NCBI RefSeq assembly: GCF_018131075.1
Contig: NZ_JAFCLS010000002.1
Location: forward strand, 269,830 to 333,829
DNA from: Bradyrhizobium sp. JYMT SZCCT0428
GTDB taxonomy: Bacteria > Pseudomonadota > Alphaproteobacteria > Rhizobiales > Xanthobacteraceae
Direction of reading: 5' to 3'
DNA: 64,000 nt
Shown piece by piece: positions 1 through 9,297 of this stretch. The stretch's first letter is position 1, and each line of letters opens with the position of its first letter. Below the pieces are notes generated by a model. That model was not told the origin of the DNA, did not search any database, and saw only the letters and a program-made list of their open reading frames with translations. The translations under genes were made by a program, and so were the position numbers.

Positions 1-30
1 TCCTGAGAATGAGAAATTCAGTAGTACGTT

Positions 31-64
31 GCCGCCCCGACAGGCTTTCGCCAGACGGGGCGGC
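31..64 (-). terminator. Inverted repeat downstream of the binding-protein gene
   Basis: Nine-base arms GCCGCCCCG and CGGGGCGGC flank a 16-base loop just past the stop codon of the peptide-binding protein gene. On the minus strand no T-run follows, so this may be an mRNA-stabilising or attenuating hairpin between the binding-protein gene and downstream permease genes rather than a true terminator. Confidence 0.4.
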
Positions 65-75
65 GGCTGCGAATA

Positions 76-1746
76 TCAGCTCGCCCAAGACCAGGCACCG
101 GCATTCCAGGATTCGGTGCGCGTGTTGCCGTTAGACATCGCACCTTGAATCCCTTTCTTGTGCCCCTGCACGGCAATGTTCTGGTAAAGCGGTAGCAAGG
201 GTAGATCATGCCGGACCAGTTCTTGTACGCGGAAGTAGATTGCGCGCCGTGCTTCCGGATCGAAGGTGCGGCTGCCTTTCTCCAATAGAGAGTCGACCTC
301 CGGATTGACGTATTGCGCATTGTTTGAGCCGCGGCCGCCTTTATTGCCGATCGCATTCGAATGCAGGCGGTTGGTGACGTCCGGGTCTGCGCCGATCAAG
401 TAGGTGCTGCCTACTATCACCGAATCGAAACGCGATCGTTGCCAGAATTCGCCCCACATCACCGCGGCGGGAAGGTTGGAGATGGTCATTTCGACGCCGA
501 TCTCTGCAAACGCCTGCTGCAGATATTGCTGCACCTGCTCGCGAAGGGGGTCGCCTGACGTGGTCGAGTTGGTAAAAGACAGACGTACCCCGTCTTTTAC
601 CCGGATCCTATCCTTTCCCGGCACCCAGCCGGCCGCGTCGAGGATCTGCTGCGCACGCTTGACGCTGAACTCCTGCACCGGCAGGCCCGGGTTATAATAG
701 AAAGACTGCCGCGGCATGAAGGTCTCAGTCGGAGTCGGTACGCCGTAATAGAGCCCGTCGATAATTGCCTTCTTGTCGATCGCTGCATAAAGCGCCTGAC
801 GGACCTGCAGCTCCTTGAACTGCGGGCGCTCGAGATTCAGGTAAAAAGACTCGAATGAGGATTTGGGCTCCAGCGTCACCACCCGGCTCGGCAGCTTGCG
901 AGCTTCCTCGTAATGATCGGGGCTGATGTATGTCTGGCCCACGAGGTCTATGTCACCGCTCTTGAATTGGGTGTAGAGGACGGTGAGATCGGGAATGTAT
1001 TTGAAGATCAGGCGCTCGATATAAGGACCATCACCGAAATAATTCGAGTTGGCGACAAGCTCGACGCGGTCGCCGGGAACGCGCGTGCCCCATTTGAATG
1101 CACCAGTACCGATTGGCGCTTGGTTGAAGGCGGCATTGTTTGGATCAGCCTCGTTCTCCAGGATGTGCTTCGGCACAACGAAGGTTTCGGTCAGGAACGA
1201 CAAATACGGTGCGAAGGCCTGCTCCATCCGCCATGTGATCTCGACAGGCGAGACAACGGCGATGTCGCGCACTAGCGAGTGCCCCGTTGTACGCCAACTG
1301 CGGAAGTTCGGCTTCGTGATGAGTTCGAGGGTGAATTTCACGTCCTCAGCCGTGAAGGGCTTGCCGTCGTGCCAACGGACATCGTCGCGCAAGCGGATCC
1401 GCCATTTCAGACCGTCCTCGGAAATGCCGCCGTTCTTTTGGGTCGGCACTTCGACGGCAAGGTTCGGCTGAATTACGCCTTTGGGATCGATGCGAAAGAG
1501 CGCATCGAAAACCGAGAAATGGACGCCGTCATCGACCTCGATATGTGCCATCAGCGGATTAAAGACCGTGGGTTCCTGCGAGAGCCCGACGACAATCCGA
1601 CCCTTGGGAACTCGTGGAGCCTTTTGGCCGAAGGCGGGCTTGGTCAACAGGTTGGGCGCGAAGATGCCGGCAGCCCCGCCCAAGGCCATCATTCGCAATG
1701 TGTCGCGTCGCGAGTAATTGGATACAGATTTGGAATGTTTGGTCAT
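76..1746 (-). CDS. ABC transporter substrate-binding protein, peptide/opine type (SBP_bac_5 family)
   Basis: This 556-residue protein is the periplasmic solute receptor of a dipeptide/oligopeptide/opine-type ABC importer. The N-terminus carries a Tat-like signal: SRRDTLR near residues 12-18, then a hydrophobic stretch up to about residue 40. The mature part has the family-5 layout, with the motif RLRDDVRWHDGKPFTAEDVKFT near residues 120-141 split here only for description (key residues W-H-D-G-x-P-x-T-A-x-D-V). Length is normal for the family. It lies 34 bases downstream of the fused ATPase gene on the same strand, so the two are probably co-transcribed. The permease genes are not in the window and probably lie beyond base 1. 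The exact ligand cannot be read from the sequence; neighbouring amine-catabolic genes suggest small peptides or amino-acid derivatives. Confidence 0.9.
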   Translation of the reverse strand: MTKHSKSVSNYSRRDTLRMMALGGAAGIFAPNLLTKPAFGQKAPRVPKGRIVVGLSQEPTVFNPLMAHIEVDDGVHFSVFDALFRIDPKGVIQPNLAVEVPTQKNGGISEDGLKWRIRLRDDVRWHDGKPFTAEDVKFTLELITKPNFRSWRTTGHSLVRDIAVVSPVEITWRMEQAFAPYLSFLTETFVVPKHILENEADPNNAAFNQAPIGTGAFKWGTRVPGDRVELVANSNYFGDGPYIERLIFKYIPDLTVLYTQFKSGDIDLVGQTYISPDHYEEARKLPSRVVTLEPKSSFESFYLNLERPQFKELQVRQALYAAIDKKAIIDGLYYGVPTPTETFMPRQSFYYNPGLPVQEFSVKRAQQILDAAGWVPGKDRIRVKDGVRLSFTNSTTSGDPLREQVQQYLQQAFAEIGVEMTISNLPAAVMWGEFWQRSRFDSVIVGSTYLIGADPDVTNRLHSNAIGNKGGRGSNNAQYVNPEVDSLLEKGSRTFDPEARRAIYFRVQELVRHDLPLLPLYQNIAVQGHKKGIQGAMSNGNTRTESWNAGAWSWAS

Positions 1747-1780
1747 GGTTTCCTCCTTGTGGCGGTATCCGTCGTTACTC

Positions 1781-3579
1781 TCATCGATTTGCCGAAGCCT
1801 GGCGGGCGTGTTCAGGCTGCTCTCCAGGAATCGCCGCCACCAGTTCGCGCGTGTAGGATGATTTCGGATTCAGAAAGATCTGCGAGGGCGGTCCGCGTTC
1901 GACGATTCGCCCGCGCTGCATCACGGCGATCTCGTCGCAGATCTGGCTGGCCACACGCAGATCGTGGGTGATGAAGATCATTGAGACGCCGGTCTCCCGC
2001 TGGATCTGATCCAGCAACTTCAAGATCTGGGCCTGGATCGACACGTCGAGCGCTGAAACTGCTTCATCGGCAATCAGCAGCGTCGGTTTGAACATTAGCG
2101 CCCGGGCAATGCCGATGCGTTGGCGTTGCCCACCGGAGAACTCGTGCGGATAGCGGCCAAAGGCGCCAGCATCCAGACCGACATGGGATAGTAGTCCCCG
2201 GGCCTCCTCGCGTGCTTGCGCATAGGGCATGCCATGCGCGATCGGGCCTACCGTAAGGATATGACCGATCGTCGAGCGCGGGTTGAGGGAGGCGAAAGGA
2301 TCTTGAAAGATCATCTGGATCCGCGGCCGCAGCGGGCGGAACCCGGCTTCAGAAAGCCCGGCGATGTCGCGACCCTCGAACAGAATCCGACCGCCGTCAC
2401 TGTCCATCAGTTTGATCAAAAGCCGCCCTAGCGACGACTTGCCGGAGCCGCTTTCGCCGACGACCCCGAGTGTCCGCCCAGGTGCCAGGTCGAACGATAC
2501 GTCGTTTACCGCCGGCACAGTCCGCGTCGCGCCGAACCATTTGGTGCCGCTGCGATAGGTTTTCACCAACCCGTTAACCTGCAGGATTGGCGCTTTCCCT
2601 GGAGCTTCCAGAGGAATCCGGTCCTTGCCTGTCAGATGGGGGACGGCCGCAATGAGCCGCCGCGTGTAAGGATGGGTAGGCGATTTTAGAACCTGAACGG
2701 CGCTGCCCTGCTCGACGACATGGCCTTTCTCCATCACCACGACGCTGTCAGCGATCTCGGCCACCACCCCAAAATCGTGCGTGATGAACATCACGCTCAT
2801 TCCCTTGCGGCGCTGAATGTCGCGGATCAGCTTCAGGATCTGCGCCTGAGTGGTCACGTCGAGTGCGGTTGTCGGTTCGTCTGCAATCAAGATCGCGGGC
2901 TCGAGCGCCAGGGCTATCGCGATCATCACGCGCTGCCGCTGCCCACCCGAAGCCGGAACGGATACTGATGATACATGAGCTGCACATCGGGCAGACCCAC
3001 TTCGGTGAGCAACTCGATCGCGCGGCTGCGGCGGGATTTCGGTGTGCCGACGCCATGAGCCGCCATGGCTTCGTCGATCTGCGCACCCACCGTCATCAGC
3101 GGATTGAGCGCCGAAAGCGGGTCCTGAAAGATCATTGACACGACCCGTCCGCGCAGGCCGCGCAGCTTGTCGGCAGGCAGACCCGCGATGTTCATTCCGT
3201 CGAGGTGGATTGCGCCAGAGGAAACCCGGATCACCTTAGGCAGAAGTCCCATGATCGCGTTGGCCGTGACCGACTTTCCCGATCCAGATTCTCCAATGAT
3301 GCACAGGATCTGACCGCGCTTCAGATCGAAGGAGATATTCTCGACGGCAAAGGCCCGCTCCATCCCCCCCGGCAGGCTCACGCAAAGGTCGCGCACCGAG
3401 AGCGCCACGTCCTGGGAGTCTTCAGCCTGGATGCTAGAGGCCGTCAGAGTATCCTCCCCTTTCAACGGCATCGGGACATCCTGCTGCGAATTGAGACTTC
3501 GGACGCTTTTGCCTGCGCGATCGGACAGGTCGAGAACTCGCCGTTCATGCTGACATTCCCTGGTCGGAAGCTGCGACAT
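1781..3579 (-). pseudogene. Fused two-domain ABC ATPase (DppD-DppF/GsiA type), interrupted by a one-base frameshift
   Basis: Two adjoining frames (about 3579-2926 and 2929-1781) together make a roughly 600-residue dual ATPase that would power the peptide-type importer. The first frame supplies Walker A GESGSGKS and the Q-loop IFQDP. The second supplies the first Walker B (ILIADEPTTALD), then a complete second ATPase with GESGSGKS, IFQDP, signature FSGGQRQR and LLIADE. The break falls in the first domain's signature motif. Reading CTTCGGGTGGGCAG gives a nonsense tail and a stop, whereas one extra T (CTTTCGGG, plus-strand AA at 2950-2951 becoming AAA) restores the signature LSGGQRQR and joins the frames. 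This is either a sequencing error or a recent inactivation. The true start is uncertain; the ATG at 3471 is an alternative that drops a doubtful 36-residue leader. Confidence 0.85.
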
Positions 3580-3619
3580 GGATCTGACCTCTTTGCTCGA
3601 CGAGCAAGAGCTGTGCCGC

Positions 3620-3853
3620 TCAAGACGCGGCGTTGGCCGCGTTCGCCAACCCGATCAGTGAGCGAAACTGATCGTCGGGCTTGGTGAACTGCCCAGCCTC
3701 GGCCGCGATGACGGCAGGTCTATCCTCAGTCACGCTCTCGAAATCGATCATCGTACCTGCGACATCGAAGCTCTTGTAGCGGAACGCCATGAGAGGCGTG
3801 ACGGCTTCCGCTAAGGTCAGTTCCTCGGCAAGGCCCATGTCGATGGCTCCCAT
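3620..3853 (-). CDS. Hypothetical protein, 77 aa, possible C-terminal remnant
   Basis: A short unrecognised reading frame sits 40 bases upstream of the ATPase gene on the same strand. The frame stays open about 160 bases upstream of the ATG, without another ATG, and reads like ordinary protein sequence. It may therefore be the tail of a truncated gene rather than a complete small protein. No signal peptide, membrane segment or metal motif is visible. No function is proposed. Confidence 0.35.
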   Translation of the reverse strand: MGAIDMGLAEELTLAEAVTPLMAFRYKSFDVAGTMIDFESVTEDRPAVIAAEAGQFTKPDDQFRSLIGLANAANAAS

Positions 3854-4382
3854 TATGATCCTCGACGCATTGATCGAGATTCTTGCTTGATGCTCACGAG
3901 TTTGGCCGCTTCGGTCCTCCCAGAGTCGCCGAAACGCGGCACGCGGGCGGCAGGAACTTCTGAAAAGGAAGTCCGATTTGGCATTTCGCTCTGCGCTGCG
4001 ATGCCTCCAACATCAGCCGGGGGACGCGAGCCCGATACGCCCGCGGCTGACGAGAACCCGGTTCGTCAGCTTGGCACGTACTGCCCCCGCGGCAAGGACC
4101 CGGTGGGCTCGAAGACAGCCTTCAGCGGCCCTGCAAGGAACGCATCACCACCACGAACTGCGTGCTGGTTTCATTGCCCTCATTCTCGACTGGCACCGAT
4201 CTGATTGCGGAGAGCATATGCCCGGTCTCTGCCTCTGAGGTACGGCGCGAGCGATCTGTTCTCGCAACAAAAGCTTGTAATGAAGGTGGCAAACCGCAGG
4301 ATATTCCGTCAGACCACCAAACTCGGCAAGGCGCATCCGCGGAAGCTCGGTACGATACCTCAAACGCCGGAGTCCCCGCTCG
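3854..4382. other. Intergenic stretch, no gene recognised
   Basis: Several overlapping short frames occur on both strands, but none resembles a known family or has a convincing ribosome binding site. The first 160 bases may be the decayed upstream part of the 77-residue remnant. The right end should hold the promoter of the FAD oxidase gene. Confidence 0.4.
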
Positions 4383-5708
4383 ATGAGCGCGCCACTGATG
4401 CATATCGAATCCAGTCGGTCTCTGCCACAAGAGGCTGACGTCGTCGTCATCGGCGGCGGCGTGGTGGGCGTGTTCACGGCCTACTATCTTGCCCGCCGCG
4501 GCGTTAAGGTCGCCTTGCTCGAAAAGGGGCGTGTCGCCGCCGAGCAGTCCAGTCGCAACTGGGGATGGTGTCGTCAACAGAATCGCGATGCGCGCGAGCT
4601 ACCGATCGCCACCAAGAGTCTCGATCTCTGGGAGAGAGTAGCACAGGAGACCGGGGAAGACACGGGTTTCCGTCGCTGCGGGCTTCTCTATCTGTCGAAC
4701 GACGAGAAAGAGCTGACGGGCTGGGCGAACTGGCGCGATTTTGCAAGGACGGTCGGCGTTACGACGCACATGTTGAGCACGGAAGAAGCGAGCGAGAGAG
4801 GCAAAGCGACGGGCCGCAAATGGAAAGGCGGCGTCTTCTCGCCAACCGACGGAACGGCGGACCCTTCGAAGGCTGTGCCCGTCGCCGCGCGCGCGATCAT
4901 GACGGCAGGCGGCACGGTGCACCAACACTGCGCCGCTCGCGGCGTAGAGCTCAGTGCCGGCCGGGTAAGCGGCGTGGTGAGCGAACTGGGCACAATCCGG
5001 ACGAAGACGGTGGTCATGGCAGGAGGGGCGTGGGCTTCTTCCTTCTGCAACCAGCTCGCCATTCGCTTCCCGCAGGCTTCCGTTCGTCAATCCATTCTCG
5101 CGACGGCTCCAGGCGCAGACGGTTTGCCCGATGCTTTGCACACTGCGCGCGTGTCACTTACGCGGCGCAGCAACGGCGGGTACACGCTGGCAATTAGCGG
5201 GCGCGCGCGAGTCGATCCAACGCCGCAGCAATTCAGGTTCGGCCGCGAATTCGTGCCGATGTTCGCTCGCCGCTGGCGCAGTCTCGCCCCTGGCGCATTC
5301 GAGGGCCTTCGCCAGGGTCACGAATCCCTGGCGAAATGGGCGCTCGGTGAGGTGACCCCGATGGAGCTGAACAGGACACTTAATCCCCGCCCCGACATGC
5401 GGCAGATTCGGGCGACACATCAAAGAGCTTGCGAATTGCTGCCCGAGCTTCGGCGCGTCGCAATCTCCAATGTCTGGGCCGGCTATATCGACAGCACACC
5501 GGATGGCGTTCCCGCAATCGGTGAAGTGGAAGCGATCCCAGGCTTTATCCTCGCGGCCGGATTCAGCGGTCATGGTTTCGGGATTGGCCCTGGCGCGGGA
5601 CATATGATTGCCGACATCATTACCGGCAGCGAGCCGATCGTCGATCCGCGTCCCTACAGGCCGGAGCGTCTGAAAATGGGCGCTTGGGGCAAGGTCGCCG
5701 ACTTCTGA
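4383..5708 (+). CDS. FAD-dependent amino acid/amine oxidase (DAO family)
   Basis: This 441-residue flavoprotein belongs to the D-amino-acid oxidase superfamily (DadA, PuuB, sarcosine oxidase-like). The dinucleotide-binding motif GGGVVGVFTAYYLARRG lies at about residues 24-40, followed by an acidic strand end (LLEKG). The C-terminal flavin segment GFSGHGFGIGPGAGHMIAD lies near residues 400-418. Such enzymes oxidise the C-N bond of amino acids or gamma-glutamyl polyamines. Its neighbours are an Lrp-type regulator, a class III aminotransferase and succinate-semialdehyde dehydrogenase, the enzyme set of putrescine/GABA-type catabolism, so an amine substrate is a reasonable inference. No strong ribosome binding site precedes the ATG. 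The substrate is not determinable from sequence. Confidence 0.85.
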   Translation: MSAPLMHIESSRSLPQEADVVVIGGGVVGVFTAYYLARRGVKVALLEKGRVAAEQSSRNWGWCRQQNRDARELPIATKSLDLWERVAQETGEDTGFRRCGLLYLSNDEKELTGWANWRDFARTVGVTTHMLSTEEASERGKATGRKWKGGVFSPTDGTADPSKAVPVAARAIMTAGGTVHQHCAARGVELSAGRVSGVVSELGTIRTKTVVMAGGAWASSFCNQLAIRFPQASVRQSILATAPGADGLPDALHTARVSLTRRSNGGYTLAISGRARVDPTPQQFRFGREFVPMFARRWRSLAPGAFEGLRQGHESLAKWALGEVTPMELNRTLNPRPDMRQIRATHQRACELLPELRRVAISNVWAGYIDSTPDGVPAIGEVEAIPGFILAAGFSGHGFGIGPGAGHMIADIITGSEPIVDPRPYRPERLKMGAWGKVADF

Positions 5709-6012
5709 AAAGCCTGCTCCGCGAATATTCGATTGACGGACGCCGAGGGGTGGCATCACCTTAGAGAGCCACCCGACGTGTCTTCATGGGCGAACACACG
5801 GTGGCCCGCCGAGGTGGCACGGGAGTTGATGCTATGAAAGCGCGCATGTTGCCGACGCCTCAAAGTAACGATTACCATCGTCGCCCCAATTACTCCGCCG
5901 GCATACCGTCCGGCCTAGCTGGCGCGGGCAGCCCCGGGGATAGATCGACCGCCAACATGGACGCCAGAGGGCTTCGGCGAGCCGCGGCTCGAACGTCTAG
6001 TGGGGCCGTCCT
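5709..6012. other. Intergenic stretch, no gene recognised
   Basis: About 300 bases between the FAD oxidase and the Lrp-type gene. Only short frames without family resemblance are present. It presumably contains the Lrp promoter; no clear operator or terminator is seen. Confidence 0.4.
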
Positions 6013-6488
6013 ATGAAGCTCGACAAGATCGACATAAGGATTTTATGCGAACTGCAAAAAATGGACGGGTTTCCAATGTCGAACTCGCGGAGCTGATTCA
6101 CCTTTCTCCGAGCCCGTGCCTGATGCGCGTCAAAAGGCTCCAGACGGAGGGCTTCATCACCGGTTATTCCGCTCAGATTGATGTTTCAAAGCTTGGACAA
6201 ACTCTGACCGTCTTCGCCGAGATCACGCTGAAAAACCACCGCCAGATCGATTTCGCGCGCTTTCTCACGACCATCGAAAAGTTGGATTCGGTCGTCGAAT
6301 GCCATCTGGTTTCGGGCGGATACGACTACCTCGTGAAGTTTATCACAGCTGGAATAAGTGAATACCAGGCGGTCATGGAACGTCTCGTCGAACTGGATAT
6401 TGGCATCGATAAATACTTCAGTTTTGTCGTACTGAAGTCGCCTATCGTGAAATCCCATCTGCCTCTCGAAAGCATATTCAACAGCTAG
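6013..6488 (+). pseudogene. Lrp/AsnC family regulator with a one-base frameshift near the N-terminus
   Basis: The expected N-terminus MKLDKIDIRILCELQK starts at the ATG at 6013. The remainder (NGRVSNVELAELIHLSPSPC, helix-turn-helix, then the RAM ligand-binding domain ending near 6485) lies in another frame. The break is at the A-run 6056-6061: six A residues are present and seven would join the frames (ELQKNGRVSN). The whole product would be about 158 residues, normal for Lrp/AsnC proteins, which bind amino acids and commonly control a neighbouring catabolic gene. Here the likely targets are the FAD oxidase or the aminotransferase. A homopolymer indel is a typical sequencing error, so the gene may be intact in reality. 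The alternative upstream start at 6000 gives a non-homologous leader and was not used. Confidence 0.8.
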
Positions 6489-6681
6489 GGGACAAATCCT
6501 CGGTCCGTGGCGATGACTTACGCAGATTGCCGCACCGACGATGCTGCCGCCCAAGACTTGCTACTCGCCGCCGATCGGGTCGATGTCGCACGTCGCGGGA
6601 TGGTCGGTCGATGCGGTATTTCGCTGCACCTGCGCCAGGCTGCTCTTAACCGGGCGGCGCATCAATGGCAGGTGCAAATGA

Positions 6682-8058
6682 TTATCCTTTCATCGCCGTG
6701 CGGACGTCCCTGTCTTCGAGCGTTTGGTCGAGCGTCGTCCGGGTTCGTTCGATGATGCCGTCAATCTCCTCATGCGTGCAGCAAAGCGGCGGCGCATAGC
6801 CCAGCACGCCCTGGGCAAAGGCGCGGATGACGAGGCCGTTATCCCATGCGCGGTCGAAGATGCGGCGCGCCGCGTCGGCCTCCGGTGGAAGGGGCGTCTT
6901 GCGCTCCTTGTCCGTGACAAGTTCGATTGCGGCCAGCATGCCGCGACCACGGACATCGCCGACAAGTGGATGATCGCCAAGGGAGCGAAGCCCCTCCATC
7001 AGGCGGTGCCCGGCCTTGCGCCCGTTTTCCAGCAAGCCACCTTTGTAAAGGTCAAGGCACGCGAGCCCAACCGCCGCACTAACGGGATGTGCAGAATAGG
7101 TGTAGCCATGGCCGACGGCCGTCTTGCCGGCCCCATCCGCGATCGTATTGTAAACGCGGTCCGACATGAAAACAGCTCCCATCGGCACATAGCCCGACGT
7201 CAGTCCTTTTGCGGTGGTCATGAAATCCGGCACGACATCGTCTTCTTCGCAGGCGAAAAGAGGCCCGACACGACCAAAGCCGGTGATGACCTCATCGGCA
7301 ACGAACAGAATATCGTTCTCCTTGCAAACCGCGTGCATGGCTTTCAGCCAACACGGCGGCGGCACGAGAACGCCTCCTGACCCCTGAATTGGCTCGACAT
7401 AAAAAGCCGCAACGCGATCTGCGCCCAGTTCGGCGATCTTCGCTCGCAGGGCTGCGATCGACGCATCAACGATAGCCTGGGGATGGGTGCCGACAGGATT
7501 GCGATAGGCATAGTGCGACGGAATTTTGTGCTGCCAGCGATAAGGCACCCCAAAGCCCGCATGAAAGGCCGGCAACGCTGTCAAACCGGCCCCCGCCGTC
7601 GAGGATCCATGATAGCCTTGCTCCACAGAGATGAACTGGTCCTTCTGCGGCATACCTTTGGCGTGATAGTAGTACCGAATGAAGCGGATCGTGCTGTCGA
7701 CCGCATCAGAACCACCGAGTGTGAAATAGACATGGTTCAGATCGCCGGGCGCCAATTCAGCCAGTCTGGCGGCGAGACGAATGGCCGGCTCGGAGCCCAA
7801 CCCGAAATAGCCTGTCGCATAGGGCAGTTCGCGCAGCTGCCTGGTTGCTGCTTCAACGATGCTGTCTTGTCCGTACCCGGCATTGACACACCACAGGCCA
7901 GCAAACCCGTCGAGCAATTGATGTCCCGAAGCATCGGTCAGGGTCGCGCCCTTCGCTGATTTTATCACCCGCACGCCCGACGCCTCATGGCTGCGATAAG
8001 ATGAAACCGGGTGAATCAGATGCGCGCGGTCCAACTCGATCAGCGAATTGCTCAACAT
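6682..8058 (-). CDS. Class III (omega) aminotransferase, PLP-dependent
   Basis: This 458-residue fold-type I aminotransferase transfers an amino group from an omega-amine or beta-/gamma-amino acid, usually to pyruvate or 2-oxoglutarate. Visible family signatures are GFAGLWCVNAGYG near the N-terminus, FYVEPIQGSGGV and LFVADEVITGFGRVG (the Asp that contacts the PLP pyridine nitrogen), and the Schiff-base lysine in TTAKGLTSGYVPMGA. Length is typical of the omega-amino acid:pyruvate and putrescine:pyruvate group. The start was set at the ATG at 8058 because GGAG precedes it at good distance; a TTG four codons upstream is also open. With the FAD oxidase and GabD-like dehydrogenase nearby, it could feed a semialdehyde into succinate. 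The exact donor is unknown. Confidence 0.88.
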   Translation of the reverse strand: MLSNSLIELDRAHLIHPVSSYRSHEASGVRVIKSAKGATLTDASGHQLLDGFAGLWCVNAGYGQDSIVEAATRQLRELPYATGYFGLGSEPAIRLAARLAELAPGDLNHVYFTLGGSDAVDSTIRFIRYYYHAKGMPQKDQFISVEQGYHGSSTAGAGLTALPAFHAGFGVPYRWQHKIPSHYAYRNPVGTHPQAIVDASIAALRAKIAELGADRVAAFYVEPIQGSGGVLVPPPCWLKAMHAVCKENDILFVADEVITGFGRVGPLFACEEDDVVPDFMTTAKGLTSGYVPMGAVFMSDRVYNTIADGAGKTAVGHGYTYSAHPVSAAVGLACLDLYKGGLLENGRKAGHRLMEGLRSLGDHPLVGDVRGRGMLAAIELVTDKERKTPLPPEADAARRIFDRAWDNGLVIRAFAQGVLGYAPPLCCTHEEIDGIIERTRTTLDQTLEDRDVRTAMKG

Positions 8059-8370
8059 TTCATTCTCCAAATCAACCCGAAGAGCAAAGTACGATATCGA
8101 GGACGGCAGTTCCTCCCAAGCAGCGCCTGGACCAAAGGAGTTGTCACTTTCGTTGGTGATCGAGGCCGCATCTTATGCCGGCGCAGGTCCGCCGCGTCGC
8201 GGTGCTGCTCGATTCGAAAGGTTGCCTCGCGCAACTCTCTGCCAAAGCTTTGATCCAGTACGACACAATCTGCTTCCGGCTTCAGCAAAAGCGGCGCTTT
8301 ATCTTCCGAGATCCTCAATATGATGCTGTCGTACCGGCCCAGTGCCGAGAGGATTGGAGGATTCCACGCC
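8059..8370. other. Divergent intergenic region
   Basis: This 312-base spacer separates the divergent aminotransferase and dehalogenase genes and must contain both promoters. No protein-coding frame with family resemblance and no clear operator was recognised. The ribosome binding site GGAGG for the rightward gene lies at 8356-8360. Confidence 0.45.
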
Positions 8371-9060
8371 ATGACGAAGTTTCGACCGAAATACATCACT
8401 TTCGATTGCTACGGCACGCTGACGAATTTCGACATGGCCGGTGCGGCAAGGAGAGTCTACGGCTCCCAGCTTTCCCCCACGGCGATGGCAAGTTTCATCA
8501 AGGATTTTTCAGCCTATCGCCTGGACGAGGTTCTCGGCGCCTGGAAGCCCTACCTCGAGGTCGTGCACAATTCGCTGGAACGCGCCTGCAGGCGCAATGG
8601 TGTTGCATTTCGGCCAGAGGACGCACAGCGCATCTATGAGGAAGTGCCGACTTGGGGTCCACATCCCGACGTTCCGGCAGGTCTGGCCCGGGTTGCGAAG
8701 GAGATCCCAATGGTCATCCTGTCGAACTCCATGAAGAGCCTCATCATGTCGAACGTGGAGAAGCTCGGCGTCCCCTTCCACACGGTCATCACAGCCGAGG
8801 AAACCGGCGCCTACAAGCCGCACATGAAGGGCTTTGAGTACATGTTTGACAAGCTGGGCTGCGGTCCGGAAGACATCACCCACGTTTCATCCTCCTTCCG
8901 CTACGACCTGATGACCGCCTACGACCTGGGCATCAAGAGCAAGGTATGGGTGAACCGCGGTCATGAGCCCGCGAACCCCTTTTATGAATACACCGAGGTC
9001 GATGACATCGGCGGGCTCGCCGCCGCAGTCGGCTTGGAGCCCCTTCGAAAAAGCGCGTGA
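8371..9060 (+). CDS. Haloacid dehalogenase type II (HAD superfamily hydrolase)
   Basis: A 229-residue HAD-fold hydrolase. Motif I is TFDCYGTLTNFD near residues 8-19 with the nucleophilic Asp, motif II is VILSNS near residue 116, and motif III has the Lys of AYKPHMKGFEYM near residues 149-160. The segment HVSSSFRYDLMTAYDLGIKS carries the final acidic/serine motif. This spacing matches (S)-2-haloacid dehalogenases, which hydrolyse 2-haloacids to 2-hydroxyacids, though many members act on other small acids. The start follows GGAGG by ten bases. A hairpin terminator lies 80 bases after the stop. Confidence 0.85.
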   Translation: MTKFRPKYITFDCYGTLTNFDMAGAARRVYGSQLSPTAMASFIKDFSAYRLDEVLGAWKPYLEVVHNSLERACRRNGVAFRPEDAQRIYEEVPTWGPHPDVPAGLARVAKEIPMVILSNSMKSLIMSNVEKLGVPFHTVITAEETGAYKPHMKGFEYMFDKLGCGPEDITHVSSSFRYDLMTAYDLGIKSKVWVNRGHEPANPFYEYTEVDDIGGLAAAVGLEPLRKSA

Positions 9061-9139
9061 ACGCGTATCCTTCTCGGGCCCTTTCGCGGCACTTCAGACC
9101 TTCGAAAACCTCAATAAAGATCGATGCGTGATGAATAAC

Positions 9140-9166
9140 GGGGGCGGTTCAGCCGCCCCCTTTTCC
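9140..9166 (+). terminator. Rho-independent terminator after the dehalogenase gene
   Basis: Eight-base stem GGGGGCGG/CCGCCCCC with a five-base loop, followed directly by TTTT on the plus strand. It lies about 80 bases after the dehalogenase stop codon and before the convergent gabD-like gene. Confidence 0.85.
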
Positions 9167-9297
9167 GTGTTTCGGCTAGTCCCGATAGATATTGCGTTAC
9201 TTCGCGGTTGAGGCATCATCCTATTTATCGCGCGGACGCGACCCGCCGCAGAATCGAAACCCCTTCGATTCCCTTCCCGAAACCGGGAAGCGGCCCC

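Noticed and set aside
6050..6066. Programmed ribosomal frameshift in the Lrp gene
   Set aside because: The A-run is not a proper slippery heptamer in the zero frame and Lrp genes are not known to use frameshifting; an indel is simpler.
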